From Chitinophagales bacterium (GTDB lineage: Bacteria; Bacteroidota; Bacteroidia; Chitinophagales; Chitinophagaceae), in the NCBI GenBank assembly GCA_021323755.1, contig JAJPKJ010000065.1, forward strand, positions 186,001 through 250,000: a DNA stretch of 64,000 bases, in the 5' to 3' direction. A model generated the notes under the pieces. It saw only the letters and a list, made by a program, of their open reading frames with translations. It had not been told where the DNA came from and made no database searches. Positions 63,856-64,000 of the stretch are shown here, piece after piece (positions within the stretch are counted from its first letter, which is position 1; each line of letters starts with the position of its first letter). The position numbers and the translations under genes are program-made.

Positions 63856-64000
63856 ATGAAGTTTATCGTTTCCTCTTCTGCATTACTAAAACAACTACAA
63901 CAAATAAGCGGGGTAATTAATGCAAATACGGTATTACCGATTTTAGAGGATTTTTTATTTGAAGTTGAAAAAAATAAATTAACGATCATCGCAACCGATC
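63856..64000 (+). CDS. dnaN: DNA polymerase III beta subunit (sliding clamp), truncated by window end
   Basis: The first 48 residues are MKFIVSSSALLKQLQQISGV onward, followed by INANTVLPILEDFLFEVEK and LTIIATD. This is the typical N-terminus of the sliding clamp. The rest lies beyond the window. No dnaA or gyrase gene is next to it, as often in Bacteroidota. Confidence 0.94.
   Translation, partial: MKFIVSSSALLKQLQQISGVINANTVLPILEDFLFEVEKNKLTIIATD

Noticed and set aside
63808-64000. Replication origin next to dnaN
   Set aside because: No dnaA gene or cluster of DnaA boxes is visible; the flanking genes are recX and nagA. In this phylum dnaN is often away from the origin.
1-64000. CRISPR arrays, insertion sequences or integrase-type mobile elements
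   Set aside because: No regularly spaced direct repeats, transposase-like proteins or tRNA-adjacent direct repeats were noticed on reading the window; short repeats below visual detection cannot be excluded.

Overview
The window (about 38-40% G+C by eye) comes from a member of the Bacteroidota, most likely Chitinophagaceae. The evidence is an ECF sigma / FecR / SusC / SusD polysaccharide-utilisation locus, protein families common in that phylum (DUF4834, DUF2905, paired half-length YeeE/YedE proteins, a PurF homologue with a short propeptide), and promoter-like elements of the Bacteroidota type (TTG or TTTG, about 19-20 bases, then TAnnTTTG or TAnnTTTCG) in place of strong Shine-Dalgarno sites. 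The family assignment is inference. No rRNA, CRISPR array, insertion sequence or prophage was seen. There are three tRNA genes (Asn-GTT, a CAT tRNA that looks like Ile2, and Thr-CGT).

Layout. 1-3.4 kb: a truncated gene that resembles a DNA methyltransferase start, tRNA-Asn, a Rieske protein overlapping hflX, an outer-membrane barrel protein and the CAT tRNA. 3.5-20.4 kb: one long same-strand polysaccharide-utilisation locus, comprising sigma factor, anti-sigma factor, SusC with an STN signalling domain, SusD, a LamG lipoprotein, two tandem glucoamylase-like (PF10091/GH144-type) enzymes, a PhyH-family dioxygenase, a GH43-like protein with a discoidin domain, an SGNH esterase and a GH3 beta-glucosidase. 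The GH144-type plus GH3 combination suggests beta-1,2-glucan as a substrate, with side-chain removal by the GH43 and esterase proteins. This is a hypothesis. 20.5-22.2 kb: a HAD phosphatase and three small envelope-type proteins.

22.2-28.5 kb: the conserved translation/transcription block rimP-nusA-infB, led by a promoter and a strong hairpin ending ten bases before the rimP start, followed by a periplasmic SurA-like isomerase. 28.5-37 kb: an orphan response regulator, a PurF-like amidotransferase, a SixA phosphatase, a MurG-like glycosyltransferase, a 46-residue lipoprotein too short for ordinary ORF calling, an aminotransferase, a SnoaL-like secreted protein, an AhpD-like protein and a 2-oxoacid:ferredoxin oxidoreductase beta subunit with no alpha subunit beside it. 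An 850-base gap without recognisable genes follows.

37.8-42.8 kb: rnhB diverging from a sulfur-handling set (two YeeE/YedE halves, a Tat-exported DsrE-like protein, a terminator, a TsdA-like dihaem cytochrome) and then heme A synthase. 42.9-52.3 kb: a membrane-anchored patatin-like lipase, a diacylglycerol-kinase-type enzyme, FabH, an alpha/beta hydrolase, DUF2905, a multi-spanning acetyltransferase-like protein and typA. 52.4-57.3 kb: tRNA-Thr, a GH27 alpha-galactosidase, msrB, adk and an HtrA-type protease lacking a visible signal peptide. 57.3-59.1 kb: a small metal-related set (YHS-type lipoprotein, outer-membrane protein, CCCHGKC-motif protein) with a palindromic operator candidate. 59.2-64 kb: paaZ with a perfect palindrome upstream, then nagA, a nitrilase-family amidase and recX on the opposite strand, and the beginning of dnaN at the right edge.

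Many ORFs open at TTG codons well upstream of a better ATG. Where the protein family or a signal peptide points to the later start, I used it and say so.
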